This document shows, in pieces, positions 6,661 through 15,652 of a stretch of 64,000 nucleotides of DNA. Origin of the DNA: an uncultured Stenotrophomonas sp. (lineage in GTDB: Bacteria > Pseudomonadota > Gammaproteobacteria > Xanthomonadales > Xanthomonadaceae); the NCBI RefSeq assembly GCF_945952405.1, contig NZ_CAMFIA010000013.1, positions 1-64,000 of the forward strand, read 5' to 3'. A model generated the notes under the pieces. It did no database searches. It was not told the origin of the DNA and saw nothing but the letters and a program-made list of their open reading frames with translations. A program made the position numbers and the translations under genes. Positions within the stretch are counted from its first letter, which is position 1. Each line of letters begins with the position of its first letter.

Positions 6661-9600
6661 ATGACGTTGCGCGTTGAACGTTCCAGGCTCTCCCCCCTGC
6701 CCCTCCTTGTTCGGCCAGCCTTTGCGCTGTTGCTTGCCACCCTGGTCCCGATTGCGCAGGCACAATCGCTGCCACCGCGCAGCCAATGGCAGGCCAGCGC
6801 CTCTTCGCAGCAGGTACCGGCGATGGCGATCAGCCACCTGATCGACGGCGACCCCGCTACCGTCACCGGCGGCGCGTTCAGCCCCGGACACTGGTTCCAG
6901 ATCGATCTGGGTGCGCCGGCGATGCTGGCAGGCGCGCGTCTGAGCTGGGATGTCTCCCATCCAGAGGGCTATTCGTTGCAGACCTCGCTGGACGGCACGC
7001 ACTGGCAGACCGCCTACACCATGGCCGATTCGCTGGGTGACGTGGAAACCCTGTACTTCGTGCCCCGCCAGGCGCGCTACCTGCGGCTGGCCAGCCCGCA
7101 ACGCACCTCCGACTGGGGCGTGTCGATCTTCGAGATGGAACCGCTGGACAGCCGCCTCAGCGCGCGCGTGACCGGGCTGGACCACCCGCAGGCCGCCGCG
7201 CTCTGGCAGGGCGGCAGCGCCGTCACCCTCCCGGCCGCGGGGAACGGTGCACGGGTCCTGGAGATCACCCTGCCGCGTGCACAGTCCAGTACCGGCCTGG
7301 TGGTCGACTGGGCCGACGGCACGCGCGGCGCGGCGCGCCTGCAGGCGCTGGATGCCCAGGGCCAGTGGCGGGAACTCGCGCATGATGCGCAGGCAGGCAG
7401 CCATCGCCAGAGCTGGCTGGCCGCCAGCGCGGCACAGCCGGTGCGCGCCCTGCGACTGAGCGTGGACGGTGGCGCAGTACAGGTGAGCCGCCTTCGCCTG
7501 CTCGGCCCGAAGGCGGTGATGACGCCGATGAAGCGCTACCAGATCGCCGCCAGCGGCGCGCAGCGCGCATTGTTCCCGGCATCGCTGCAGATGCAGCAGA
7601 CCTACTGGACCGCCGTTGGCGTGCATGGCGGGCGACAGAAATCGATCTTCGACGAGTACGGCAACATCGAAGCCTTCAAGGGAGCACCGCTGGTGCAGCC
7701 GATATGGCGCAACGCCGATGGACGCGCCGCAGGTGCTGCGGACCACCCCGTGCAGCATGCCCTGCGCGACGGCTGGAAGCCGATGCCATCGGCCACCTGG
7801 TCGCCGCAGCCCGGGCTGGAGCTGCGCAGTGAAGCCTTCGCCATCCTGCGCGATGGCCAGCCGGTGACCTTCCTGCGCCACCGTCTGCGCAACACCGGCA
7901 ACAACACGATCGAGGGTACGCTCAGCCTGGCCGTGCGCCCGATGCAGATGAATCCGCCGTGGCAGAACGGCGGACTGTCACCGATCCACGAGGTGGCCAT
8001 CCAGGCAGCGGCGGTGCGCATCAATGGCCGCACGCTGCTGCAGTCGCTCACCCCGGTCACCGCCTCGGCCGCGGCGCCATTCGGCACGGACGGTGCAAGC
8101 GAACTCACCGCGGCCATCGCCGCCGGCCAGCTGCCGTCCACGCAGCAGGCCGTCGACGAACAGGGCCTTGCCGCCGCGGCCCTGGACTATCGTGTCTCGC
8201 TGGCGCCCGGTGCCAGCGCTGCCGTGGTTGTCGCCTTCCCGCTGGGTAGCGCTGCGGCCGATGGCAAGGGCGTGCTGCCCGAGGCACCCGCGCTGGACCT
8301 GTCCCGGCTGCCCGGCGATGCCAGCGCAGCATTCGACGCCTTGGCGGCGCAGGCATCCGCGGACTGGCAGGCACGCTTGGGCCAGGTCGGCCTGCGCCTG
8401 CCCGACGCTTCGCTGGTGGACATGCTGCGCGCACAGGCCGCCTACATGCTGATCAACCAGACCGGCCCGGCCATGCAACCCGGGCCGCGCAACTACAACC
8501 GCTCCTTCATCCGCGACGGCATGGCCACCTCGGCAGTGCTGCTGCGCATGGGCGAAGCGCGCGTAGCGCGCGACTACCTCGCCTGGTACAGCGAACACGG
8601 CGTGCATGCCAACGGACTGGTCTCGCCGATCCTCAACGACGATGGCAGCGTCAACACCGGGTTCGGTTCGGACATCGAGTACGACAGCCAGGGCCAGTAC
8701 GTTGCGCTGGTAGCCGATGTCGCCCGCCTCGATGGCGGTCCCGAGTCGGTGCGCGCCTACCTGCCAAAGGTGAAGGCCGCCCTGCGCTTCCTGCAGGCAC
8801 TGCGCGAACGCACGCTGGTGCCTGGCTACAAGGCCGACCAGCCGGCACCGGAGCGGTTCGCTGGCATCCTCGCCCCTTCGATCAGCCATGAAGGCTATCC
8901 GTCGCCGACCCACAGCTACTGGGACGACTACTGGGGCCTGAAGGGTTGGCACGACGGGGCATGGTTGGCCGAGGCGCTGGGCGATCAGCAGACCGCAGCC
9001 TGGGCCCGCCAGCAGTACACGCTGCTGCACGACGCGCTGCACGCGTCGATCCGGGCGACGATGGCATGGAAAGGCATCGACTTCATCCCCTCCTCGGCCG
9101 ACCTGGGTGACGGCGATCCGACCGGTGTATCGATCGCACTGGATCCCACCGGCGCGCAGAGTGTGCTGCCGGCGCAGGCGCTGCGGACCACCTTCGATCG
9201 CTACCTGCAGGATGTGCGCAGGCGCGCCCAGCCAGGCGCGCTGTATGCCTATACCCCGTATGAGATCCGCAATGTGCTGAGCTACGTGCACCTGGGCCAG
9301 CCGGAGGTGGCCGATGAACTACTGCAGGCCCTGCTGCGCGACCGGCGCCCGCTGGAATGGCAGGTGCTGGCCGAGGTCGTGCACTCGCGCCTGCGCTTTC
9401 CGCGCTATCTCGGCGACATGCCACACACCTGGATCGGTGCCGAGTATGGCCGCACGCTGTTCGGCATGCTGATGCGCGAAGACGACGACGCGCTGTCACT
9501 GCTGCCGGGCACTCCGCCCGCGTGGGTCGCCGGTGACGGGCTGGCGGTGGAGCGCTTGCCGACCGCTTATGGCACGTTGCAGATGCAGGCGCGGCAGCAC

Positions 9601-9780
9601 GATGGCACGCTGACGGTTACGCTTGGCGAAGGGCTGCGCAAGGACACCGCCGTGCGCATGTGGTGGCCGAGCCGGACCGCGCCGAAGTCTGTGCGCGTGG
9701 ATGGACGCAGCGTTTCCGACTTCGATGCCGGAGGTGTTCGGCTGGCAAAGCCGTTCAGAACGCTGGAGGCGCGTTGGTAG
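6661..9780 (+). CDS. Secreted F5/8 type C domain protein with six-hairpin glycosidase-like domain
   Basis: 1039 residues. A signal peptide covers about the first 34 residues (hydrophobic core AFALLLATLVP, AQA cleavage site). A discoidin/F5-8C carbohydrate-binding domain lies at ~40-165 (HLIDGDPATV, WFQIDLGAP, YLRLASPQRTSDWGVSIFEM). Beta-rich regions follow. From ~560 to ~960 there is an (alpha/alpha)6 toroid with motifs seen in six-hairpin glycosidases: RNYNRSFIRDGM, YDSQGQYVALVADVAR, SYWDDYWGLKGWHDG and TWIGAEYGRTLFGML. A C-terminal beta-sheet cap follows. The likely role is hydrolysis of an extracellular polysaccharide; the substrate cannot be assigned, and the acidic residues in SFIRDGM and WDDYW are only candidates for catalysis. 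The 3' end overlaps the convergent binding-protein gene by 26 bp. Confidence 0.75.
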   Translation: MTLRVERSRLSPLPLLVRPAFALLLATLVPIAQAQSLPPRSQWQASASSQQVPAMAISHLIDGDPATVTGGAFSPGHWFQIDLGAPAMLAGARLSWDVSHPEGYSLQTSLDGTHWQTAYTMADSLGDVETLYFVPRQARYLRLASPQRTSDWGVSIFEMEPLDSRLSARVTGLDHPQAAALWQGGSAVTLPAAGNGARVLEITLPRAQSSTGLVVDWADGTRGAARLQALDAQGQWRELAHDAQAGSHRQSWLAASAAQPVRALRLSVDGGAVQVSRLRLLGPKAVMTPMKRYQIAASGAQRALFPASLQMQQTYWTAVGVHGGRQKSIFDEYGNIEAFKGAPLVQPIWRNADGRAAGAADHPVQHALRDGWKPMPSATWSPQPGLELRSEAFAILRDGQPVTFLRHRLRNTGNNTIEGTLSLAVRPMQMNPPWQNGGLSPIHEVAIQAAAVRINGRTLLQSLTPVTASAAAPFGTDGASELTAAIAAGQLPSTQQAVDEQGLAAAALDYRVSLAPGASAAVVVAFPLGSAAADGKGVLPEAPALDLSRLPGDASAAFDALAAQASADWQARLGQVGLRLPDASLVDMLRAQAAYMLINQTGPAMQPGPRNYNRSFIRDGMATSAVLLRMGEARVARDYLAWYSEHGVHANGLVSPILNDDGSVNTGFGSDIEYDSQGQYVALVADVARLDGGPESVRAYLPKVKAALRFLQALRERTLVPGYKADQPAPERFAGILAPSISHEGYPSPTHSYWDDYWGLKGWHDGAWLAEALGDQQTAAWARQQYTLLHDALHASIRATMAWKGIDFIPSSADLGDGDPTGVSIALDPTGAQSVLPAQALRTTFDRYLQDVRRRAQPGALYAYTPYEIRNVLSYVHLGQPEVADELLQALLRDRRPLEWQVLAEVVHSRLRFPRYLGDMPHTWIGAEYGRTLFGMLMREDDDALSLLPGTPPAWVAGDGLAVERLPTAYGTLQMQARQHDGTLTVTLGEGLRKDTAVRMWWPSRTAPKSVRVDGRSVSDFDAGGVRLAKPFRTLEARW

Positions 9781-10759
9781 CACCGGGCAACGCCGGCAAC
9801 CCCGGTGGATTGGTCTGCGACTGCGCCACCGCTTCCTCGGCCACATTCCAGCGCGCCAGCGCCTGCGCATAGGTGCCGCTGCCGATCTGGGTATTAAGCG
9901 CCTGCGTCACCGCTTCGGCCAGGCCGCTGCCCTTGCGGGTGGTGACCGAGATCGCCGCGGCGTCCGGCCAGCCGCCGGGGAACAGGCCCACCCGCCGCAC
10001 CTTGCCATCGCGCGCCGAGTACGCGCCGGTGGCATTGGGCTCGAACGAGACATCGGCACGGCCGGTGATCACCGCCAGCCGGCCGACCACGGCGTCATCG
10101 AAGTACTGGTACTGCACCGGCTCCAGGCCGGCGGCAATGTTCTGCTGGTCCCACTGCCGCAGGATCTGGTCCTGGTTGGTGCTGGCGCCCACCACCACCT
10201 TCAACCCGGCCACGTCGGCAGGTTTGCCGATCTTCCGGATCGGTCCATCGCTGCGCGTATAGATGCCCAGCAGGTCATAGCGGTAGCTGGAGAAATCGAA
10301 CTTCTTCTTGCGCTCCTCGGTCACCGTCACGTTCGACAGCACCGCATCGTACTTGCCCGACTCCAGCCCCAGCGGCCAGTCGGCCCACGCCACCGGCACG
10401 ATCACCAGCTTCAGTCCCAGCGCATCGGCGATCAGCCGTGCGATGTCCGGTTCGATGCCCACCACGTCCCTGCTGTCGGCACCATAGTCGGCCAGCGGCA
10501 GCTGGCCCGGGTGGGTGGCCACGGTGAACGCCCCGGGCGTGACGAAGCGGTAGCCGGCCGGAATCAGCGCCTGCGCCTTCGGGTCGGGCGTTCCCTTCAG
10601 CACGGCCGTGTTCGCACCGACCAGGCTGGCCGCATCAACAGTGCGCCCCTCCGGTGCCTGCCGCACCCGCGAATAGACGATGCCGGCGATGCCGATGACC
10701 AGCACGCCCACGATCAACAGGGTACTGCGCGAGGGGCGGCGCGATGCTGCAGGGCTCAT
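9755..10759 (-). CDS. ABC transporter substrate-binding protein (amino-acid type), membrane-anchored
   Basis: 334 residues from ATG 10759. The N-terminus is an uncleaved-looking anchor (STLLIVGVLVIGIAGIVYS) with no lipobox cysteine, unusual for this family. The family-3 solute-binding fold follows: YGADSRDVVGIEPDIARLIA, KYDAVLSNVTVTEERKKKFDF, the typical VTVTxERxxxxDFS segment, and DAVVGRLAVITGRADVSFEP. It should capture a polar amino acid derivative and feed the fused permease-ATPase encoded 16 bp upstream. Order and neighbours match yxeM in the Bacillus S-(2-succino)cysteine operon, so an N-acetyl or S-substituted cysteine is a plausible ligand; that is inference. Confidence 0.85.
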   Translation of the reverse strand: MSPAASRRPSRSTLLIVGVLVIGIAGIVYSRVRQAPEGRTVDAASLVGANTAVLKGTPDPKAQALIPAGYRFVTPGAFTVATHPGQLPLADYGADSRDVVGIEPDIARLIADALGLKLVIVPVAWADWPLGLESGKYDAVLSNVTVTEERKKKFDFSSYRYDLLGIYTRSDGPIRKIGKPADVAGLKVVVGASTNQDQILRQWDQQNIAAGLEPVQYQYFDDAVVGRLAVITGRADVSFEPNATGAYSARDGKVRRVGLFPGGWPDAAAISVTTRKGSGLAEAVTQALNTQIGSGTYAQALARWNVAEEAVAQSQTNPPGLPALPGATNAPPAF

Positions 10760-10775
10760 GGCATTCCTTCCAGGG

Positions 10776-12521
10776 TTACAGGGTCTTGGCCAGGAAATCG
10801 GCGGTGCGTTGCTGGCGCGGGCGCTCGAACAGGGCATCGGGCGTGCCCTGCTCGATCACCCGCCCCTGGTCCATCATCACCACATGGTCAGCAACGCGGC
10901 GGGCGAAACCCAGCTCATGGGTGACGATCACCAGCGTGGTGCCGGAGCGCGCCAGCTCCTCGATCACACTCAACACTTCGGCCACCAGCTCGGGGTCCAG
11001 TGCCGAGGTCGGTTCGTCGAACAGCAGCACCTTCGGCTGCAGTGCCAGCGCACGCGCAATCGCGATGCGCTGCTGCTGGCCACCGGACAGCTGGCGCGGG
11101 AACGCATCCGCCTTGTCGGCCAGGCCGACACGCTCCAGCAGCGTCCGTGCCTGCTGTTCGGCCTGCGCACGGGGCACCCCGCGCACCGCGATCGGCGCTT
11201 CGATGATGTTCTCCAGCGCGGTCAGGTGCGGGAACAGGTTGAACCCCTGGAACACCATGCCCACTTCGGCACGCCGGCGGCGGATCTCCCGCTCGGGCAG
11301 TTCGTACAGGGTGTCTCCGTCGCGGCGGTAGCCGATCAGCTGGCCGCCGACAGTCACGTAACCCCTGTCGGCGCGTTCCAGATGGTTGATCAGCCGCAGC
11401 AATGTGGACTTGCCGGCACCGGACGGGCCGATCAGCACGGTCACGCTGCCGGCGCGCAGGTCCAGGTTCACCGCGTCCAGTACCGGCTGGTCGCCGAATG
11501 CCTTGCCGACATCGTGCAACGATACCGCTGCGCCCTCGCCCGCCTCGGCCGGGACCGCGATCGCTGGCCGCTGGCCCACGCGCGGTGCAGCGTCGGCCTG
11601 TACGCGCACCGGCGACGAGACGCGCGACACCGAGCGCTCGCGCTGCAGCTGGCCGCGCGCGAAGCGCTGCTCCACGCGCCGCTGCAGCAACGACAGCACG
11701 GTCAGGATCACCAGGTACCAGACCGTGGCCACCATCAGCAGCGGCACCACTTCCAGGTTGCGCCGGTAGATCACCTGCACGGTGTAGAACAACTCGGGCA
11801 GTGCCAGCACATAGACCACCGAGGTGCTCTTGGCCAGGCCGATCACATCGTTGAAGGCCGCCGGCAGGATCGAACGCATCGCCTGCGGCAGGATGATCCG
11901 GCGCACCTGGCGGCCACGCGGCAGGCCCAGCGCGGCGGCGGCCTCGTACTGCCCGTGATCGACCGACAGAATACCGCCGCGGATCACTTCGGCCGAGAAT
12001 GCGGCCTGGTTCAGGGTCAGGCCAAGCACCGCGGCGGTGAACACCCCGATCAGCTGCGTGGTCGGGTAGGAGAACAGGCTGATGCCGGTGAACGGGATCC
12101 CCAGCTCGATGCTGTTGTACAGATAGCCCAGGTTGTTCAGCAGCAGCAACAGCACCAGCAGCGGTATCGAGCGGAACAGCCACACGTAGCCCCACGACAC
12201 CGCCGACAGCAGCGGCGAACCGGAAACACGGGCCAGCGCCAGCAGGGTGCCGAGGGCGAAACCGAGGCCCGTCCCCAGCGCGGTCAGCAGCAGCGTGCGT
12301 CCCAGTCCTTCCAGCACTGGCCGCGCGAAGAACCACTCGGCGAAAGTACCCCACCCCCAGCGCGGGTTACCCAGCACCGACTGCAGCGCGATCAGGATCA
12401 GCGCCAGGGCCAGCACCGTGCCGAACACCTGCAGCGGATGCCGCGCCGGCACCACCTTCAGTGTCGTTGCCTGCTGCGATTGCCCTGCGATGCCATCCAG
12501 TGCGGTCGACGGCGTGCTCAT
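10776..12521 (-). CDS. Fused ABC permease and ATPase for polar amino acids
   Basis: 581 residues combining two subunits that are usually separate. Residues ~30-310 are a HisM/GlnP-type permease with about six membrane spans and the EAA loop (QYEAAAALGLPRGRQ). After a linker, residues ~330-581 are the ATPase: Walker A GPSGAGKST, Q-loop VFQGFNLFPH, signature LSGGQQQR, Walker B VLLFDEP and switch His in VTHELGF. Such fusions act as homodimers supplying both halves of the importer. The ATG overlaps the stop of the GNAT gene by 4 bp. Equivalent to yxeN plus yxeO. Confidence 0.9.
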   Translation of the reverse strand: MSTPSTALDGIAGQSQQATTLKVVPARHPLQVFGTVLALALILIALQSVLGNPRWGWGTFAEWFFARPVLEGLGRTLLLTALGTGLGFALGTLLALARVSGSPLLSAVSWGYVWLFRSIPLLVLLLLLNNLGYLYNSIELGIPFTGISLFSYPTTQLIGVFTAAVLGLTLNQAAFSAEVIRGGILSVDHGQYEAAAALGLPRGRQVRRIILPQAMRSILPAAFNDVIGLAKSTSVVYVLALPELFYTVQVIYRRNLEVVPLLMVATVWYLVILTVLSLLQRRVEQRFARGQLQRERSVSRVSSPVRVQADAAPRVGQRPAIAVPAEAGEGAAVSLHDVGKAFGDQPVLDAVNLDLRAGSVTVLIGPSGAGKSTLLRLINHLERADRGYVTVGGQLIGYRRDGDTLYELPEREIRRRRAEVGMVFQGFNLFPHLTALENIIEAPIAVRGVPRAQAEQQARTLLERVGLADKADAFPRQLSGGQQQRIAIARALALQPKVLLFDEPTSALDPELVAEVLSVIEELARSGTTLVIVTHELGFARRVADHVVMMDQGRVIEQGTPDALFERPRQQRTADFLAKTL

Positions 12522-13069
12522 GCGTGCACCCCCTGCCGCAGCACTGGCGTCGGCAGGGCCACCGGCGGCGCTGTCTGCAGCGGCTTCTCGAACGGCAGAT
12601 GGGCGATGGTCTCCGGGTCGGCCTCGCGGTCAAACAGCGCCGTATAGCCGTGGCTGAGGTACAGGCCAACCGCTTCGGGCTGGCGGAAGCCGGTGGTCAG
12701 GAACACCCGCCGATACCCTTGGCGCGCAGCCTGCTCCTCCAGTTCCTGCAGCACGCGCCGCGCGATGCCCTGGCGGCGCAGCCCCGGCAAGGTCCAGATG
12801 CGCTTGAACTCGGCCGTGTCCGGATCGCGATGCGGCATGAACGCCCCGCCGGAAATCGCTACGCCCTCACGCAACAGCAGCACGAACGCACCCACCGGCG
12901 CTGCGAACGCCTGCGCCGGATAGCGCTGCAGCTCCTCGCGGGCGCTGCCGCCGATGCGGCGACGCACATCGGCGTAACGGCTGTCGTATTCCTGCTCGAG
13001 CCCATCGAACAACGGCCGCGCCAGCGGATCATCCACCGAGGTATAGAGAAAGCGTTCGTTGAGGCTCAT
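12518..13069 (-). CDS. GNAT N-acetyltransferase
   Basis: 183 residues from ATG 13069, a start fixed by its ATGA overlap with the stop of the deacylase gene. It has the GNAT core: EFKRIWTLPGLRRQGIARRV (beta-4 and the acetyl-CoA pyrophosphate loop R-x-x-G-I/A) and FRQPEAVGLYLSHGY (motif B). Within this operon it is placed like yxeL/snaA, which N-acetylate S-substituted cysteines before S-oxygenation. It overlaps the permease-ATPase start by 4 bp, so five genes are packed as one translational unit. Confidence 0.85.
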   Translation of the reverse strand: MSLNERFLYTSVDDPLARPLFDGLEQEYDSRYADVRRRIGGSAREELQRYPAQAFAAPVGAFVLLLREGVAISGGAFMPHRDPDTAEFKRIWTLPGLRRQGIARRVLQELEEQAARQGYRRVFLTTGFRQPEAVGLYLSHGYTALFDREADPETIAHLPFEKPLQTAPPVALPTPVLRQGVHA

Positions 13070-14286
13070 GTCGCATCCTTCACCAGATAGTCCTCGGCCA
13101 GTCGCGCCCACAGGCTGGCAGCGGGGGCGATGGCCGCATCGTTGAACACATAGCGCGGGCTGTGCAGCGGCTCGCTGTCACCGTTGCCGACGAACACGAA
13201 GCTGCCCGGCCGCGCCTGCAGCAGGAAAGCGAAGTCCTCGCTGGCGGTGCGCGGCGCAAACGCCGGCACCAGCTGCCCGGCACCGAAGCCCTGCAGCGCC
13301 ACCTCGCGGATGTAGGCGGTCTGCTGCGGGTGGTTGATCACGCTGGGGAAGCCGCGCGGGAACTCGATCTCGGCACGCGCACCGAACGCCGCCGCAGTCT
13401 GTTCGGCAATCGCGGTGACCCGTTGCCGCAGGGTATCGCGCACCTCCGGCAGGTAGGCGCGCACGGTCAGGGTCAGCTCGACGGTGTCCGGAATCACATT
13501 GGCGGCCTTGCCGCCGTGGATCGATCCGACGGTGACCACGCCCATCTGGCGCGGATCGACATTGCGCGACACCACGCTCTGCAGGGCGGTGATGATGTGC
13601 GCTGCGGCCAGGATCGGGTCGACGCTGCCCTGCGGCTCCGCGCCGTGGCCGCCCTTGCCGATCACCTTCAACCGCGCCCAGTCCACCGAGGCCATCGCCG
13701 GGCCGTCGACGAAGCCGAAGTGACCCACCGGCACGCCTGGCCAGTTGTGCAGCCCATAGATCGCATCCACCGGGAAGCGTTCGAACAGGCCATCGGCAAT
13801 CATCTTCGACGCGCCCGAACCGGTTTCCTCGGCCGGCTGGAACACCAGCTGCAGGGTGCCGTCGATGTGCCCGTGATGGGCCAGGTAGTGCGCGGCGGAC
13901 AGCAGGATGGCGGTATGGCCATCGTGGCCGCAGGCATGCATCAGCCCTTCGTTGCGGCTGGCATAGGCCAGCCCCGACTCCTCGCGGATCGGCAAGGCAT
14001 CGATGTCGGCGCGCAGGCCGAGGCGACGGCTGCCCTGCCCGCGCTGCAAGGTGCCGACCACGCCGGTGCCACCGATGCCGGTGGTCACCTCATAGCCCCA
14101 CTGCTGCAGCAGTTCGGCCACGCGCGCGCTGGTACGGTGTTCCTCGAAGGCCAGCTCTGGATGGCGGTGCAGATCGTGGCGGATGGCGATGGCCGCCTCG
14201 GCACGTGCCGCGATTTCGGGCAACACGCCGATGACGCTGCCTTTCCGCCCAGCCTGGCCCGGCGCAGCCGCATGCTCTCCGCTCAT
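13066..14286 (-). CDS. M20 family amidohydrolase / N-deacetylase
   Basis: 406 residues from ATG 14286. M20D aminoacylase signature: IRHDLHRHPELAFEEHRTS near the N-terminus, metal ligands in MHACGHDGH, the catalytic EE in FQPAEETGSGA, the lid domain with GKGGHGAEPQGSVDP, and the late ligand region PRTASEDFAFLL. The family removes N-acyl groups from amino acids. In yxe/ytm-type clusters the homologue (YxeP, YtnL, SndA) deacetylates the oxidised product and releases cysteine. Four bases separate it from the upstream monooxygenase gene and its stop overlaps the GNAT start. Confidence 0.88.
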   Translation of the reverse strand: MSGEHAAAPGQAGRKGSVIGVLPEIAARAEAAIAIRHDLHRHPELAFEEHRTSARVAELLQQWGYEVTTGIGGTGVVGTLQRGQGSRRLGLRADIDALPIREESGLAYASRNEGLMHACGHDGHTAILLSAAHYLAHHGHIDGTLQLVFQPAEETGSGASKMIADGLFERFPVDAIYGLHNWPGVPVGHFGFVDGPAMASVDWARLKVIGKGGHGAEPQGSVDPILAAAHIITALQSVVSRNVDPRQMGVVTVGSIHGGKAANVIPDTVELTLTVRAYLPEVRDTLRQRVTAIAEQTAAAFGARAEIEFPRGFPSVINHPQQTAYIREVALQGFGAGQLVPAFAPRTASEDFAFLLQARPGSFVFVGNGDSEPLHSPRYVFNDAAIAPAASLWARLAEDYLVKDAT

Positions 14287-14290
14287 CGCG

Positions 14291-15634
14291 CTACCCCACC
14301 TTCCGCGCCGGCTCGGCGTCGATCGAATACCGGCTGGCCTTGTACGGCAGGCCCAGATGCGCGCGCAGGGTCTGGCCCTGCAGCTCGCGCTGGTGATAAC
14401 CACGCGCCTGCAGGATCGGCAGCACCAGGGTCACGAAATCGTCCAGGCCTTCGCGCTGTGCGGCAAAACCCAGAATGAAACCATCGCTGGCACCGGCATC
14501 GAACCAGCGGATCAACTCATCGGCCACCTGCTCGGCGGTGCCGATGAAGTTCGGCCGCGGACTCACCGCCTCCAGCGCTACCTGGCGCAGGCTCAGTCCC
14601 TTCTCGTGCGCGTCCTGCTTGATGCGGTCGGTGGTGGAACGGAACGAATTGCTGCCGATGTCGCCCAGTTCCGGGAACGGCGCGTCCGGGTCGTACTGGC
14701 TGAAATCGTGATGGTCGAAGAAGCGGCCCAGATAGGCCAACGCATCCTCCAGGGTCGCTAGCGCCGCGATCGCCTGGTACTTGGCCTCGGCCTCCTCGGC
14801 GCTGCGGCCGACAATGGGGCCGATGCCCGGGAAGATCTTCACATCGTTGCCGCTGCGCCCATGCGCGATCGCCGAGTTCTTCACCTTGTGGGTGAACGCG
14901 CGGGTCTCTTCCAGCGACGGCGCGTGGGTGAACACCGCATCGGCATACTTGCCGGCCAATGCGATGCCGTCGTCGGACGAACCCGCCTGGAAGATCACCG
15001 GCTGGCCCTGCGGCGAACGCTGGATGTTGAGCGGGCCTTCCACCTGGAAGAAGCGCCCCTTGTGGTCCAGCCGGCGGAACGCCTCCGGCGCGAAGAAGGT
15101 GCCACTGTCGCGCTCACGGACGAAGGCGTCGTCGTCCCAGGAATCCCACAGTCCCTGCACCACCTCCAGGTATTCATCGGCAATCTGGTAGCGCAGCGCA
15201 TGCTCGGGGTGCGGCCGGCCGTAGTTGCGGCCGGACCCTTCCAGCGGTGAGGTGACCACGTTCCAGCCTGCGCGGCCGCCACTGATCAGGTCCAGCGAGG
15301 CGAACTGGCGGGCCACGGTGAACGGATCACTGTAGGAGGTCGAGAGGGTACCGGCCAGCCCGATCCTGCGGGTCGCGGTCGCCAGCGCCGACAACAGCGA
15401 GATCGGCTCGAAGCGGTTGAGGAAGTGCGGGATCGACTTCTCGTTGATGTACAGCCCATCGGCGACGAAGCCGAAGGCGATGCCGTTGTCCTCGGCGGTA
15501 CGCGCGATATCGATGTAGAACTGCAGGTTGACGCTGGCATCGGCCGGATTGGACGGATGCTTCCAGGCATGCATGTGGCTGCCAGGGCCCTGCAGCATGA
15601 TGCCGAATGGGATATGGCGTGGGGTCGTGCTCAT
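14291..15634 (-). CDS. NtaA/DmoA/SnaA-family FMN-dependent monooxygenase
   Basis: 447 residues. It matches the NtaA/SnaA/DszA branch of bacterial luciferase-like enzymes: FGIMLQGPGSHMHAWKHP near the start, LDLISGGRAGWNVVTS, the NYGRPHPEHALRYQIADEYL segment and QPVIFQAGSSDDGIALAGKYA. These enzymes use FMNH2 and O2 to oxygenate carbon or sulfur centres, and need a separate FMN reductase; one is encoded at 17195. YxeK, YtnJ and CmoJ, which cleave C-S bonds of N-acetylated S-alkylcysteines, belong here. Next to a GNAT and an M20 deacylase, a role in S-substituted cysteine use is likely. Confidence 0.88.
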   Translation of the reverse strand: MSTTPRHIPFGIMLQGPGSHMHAWKHPSNPADASVNLQFYIDIARTAEDNGIAFGFVADGLYINEKSIPHFLNRFEPISLLSALATATRRIGLAGTLSTSYSDPFTVARQFASLDLISGGRAGWNVVTSPLEGSGRNYGRPHPEHALRYQIADEYLEVVQGLWDSWDDDAFVRERDSGTFFAPEAFRRLDHKGRFFQVEGPLNIQRSPQGQPVIFQAGSSDDGIALAGKYADAVFTHAPSLEETRAFTHKVKNSAIAHGRSGNDVKIFPGIGPIVGRSAEEAEAKYQAIAALATLEDALAYLGRFFDHHDFSQYDPDAPFPELGDIGSNSFRSTTDRIKQDAHEKGLSLRQVALEAVSPRPNFIGTAEQVADELIRWFDAGASDGFILGFAAQREGLDDFVTLVLPILQARGYHQRELQGQTLRAHLGLPYKASRYSIDAEPARKVG

Positions 15635-15652
15635 GGGAATCGCTCCTGCAGG

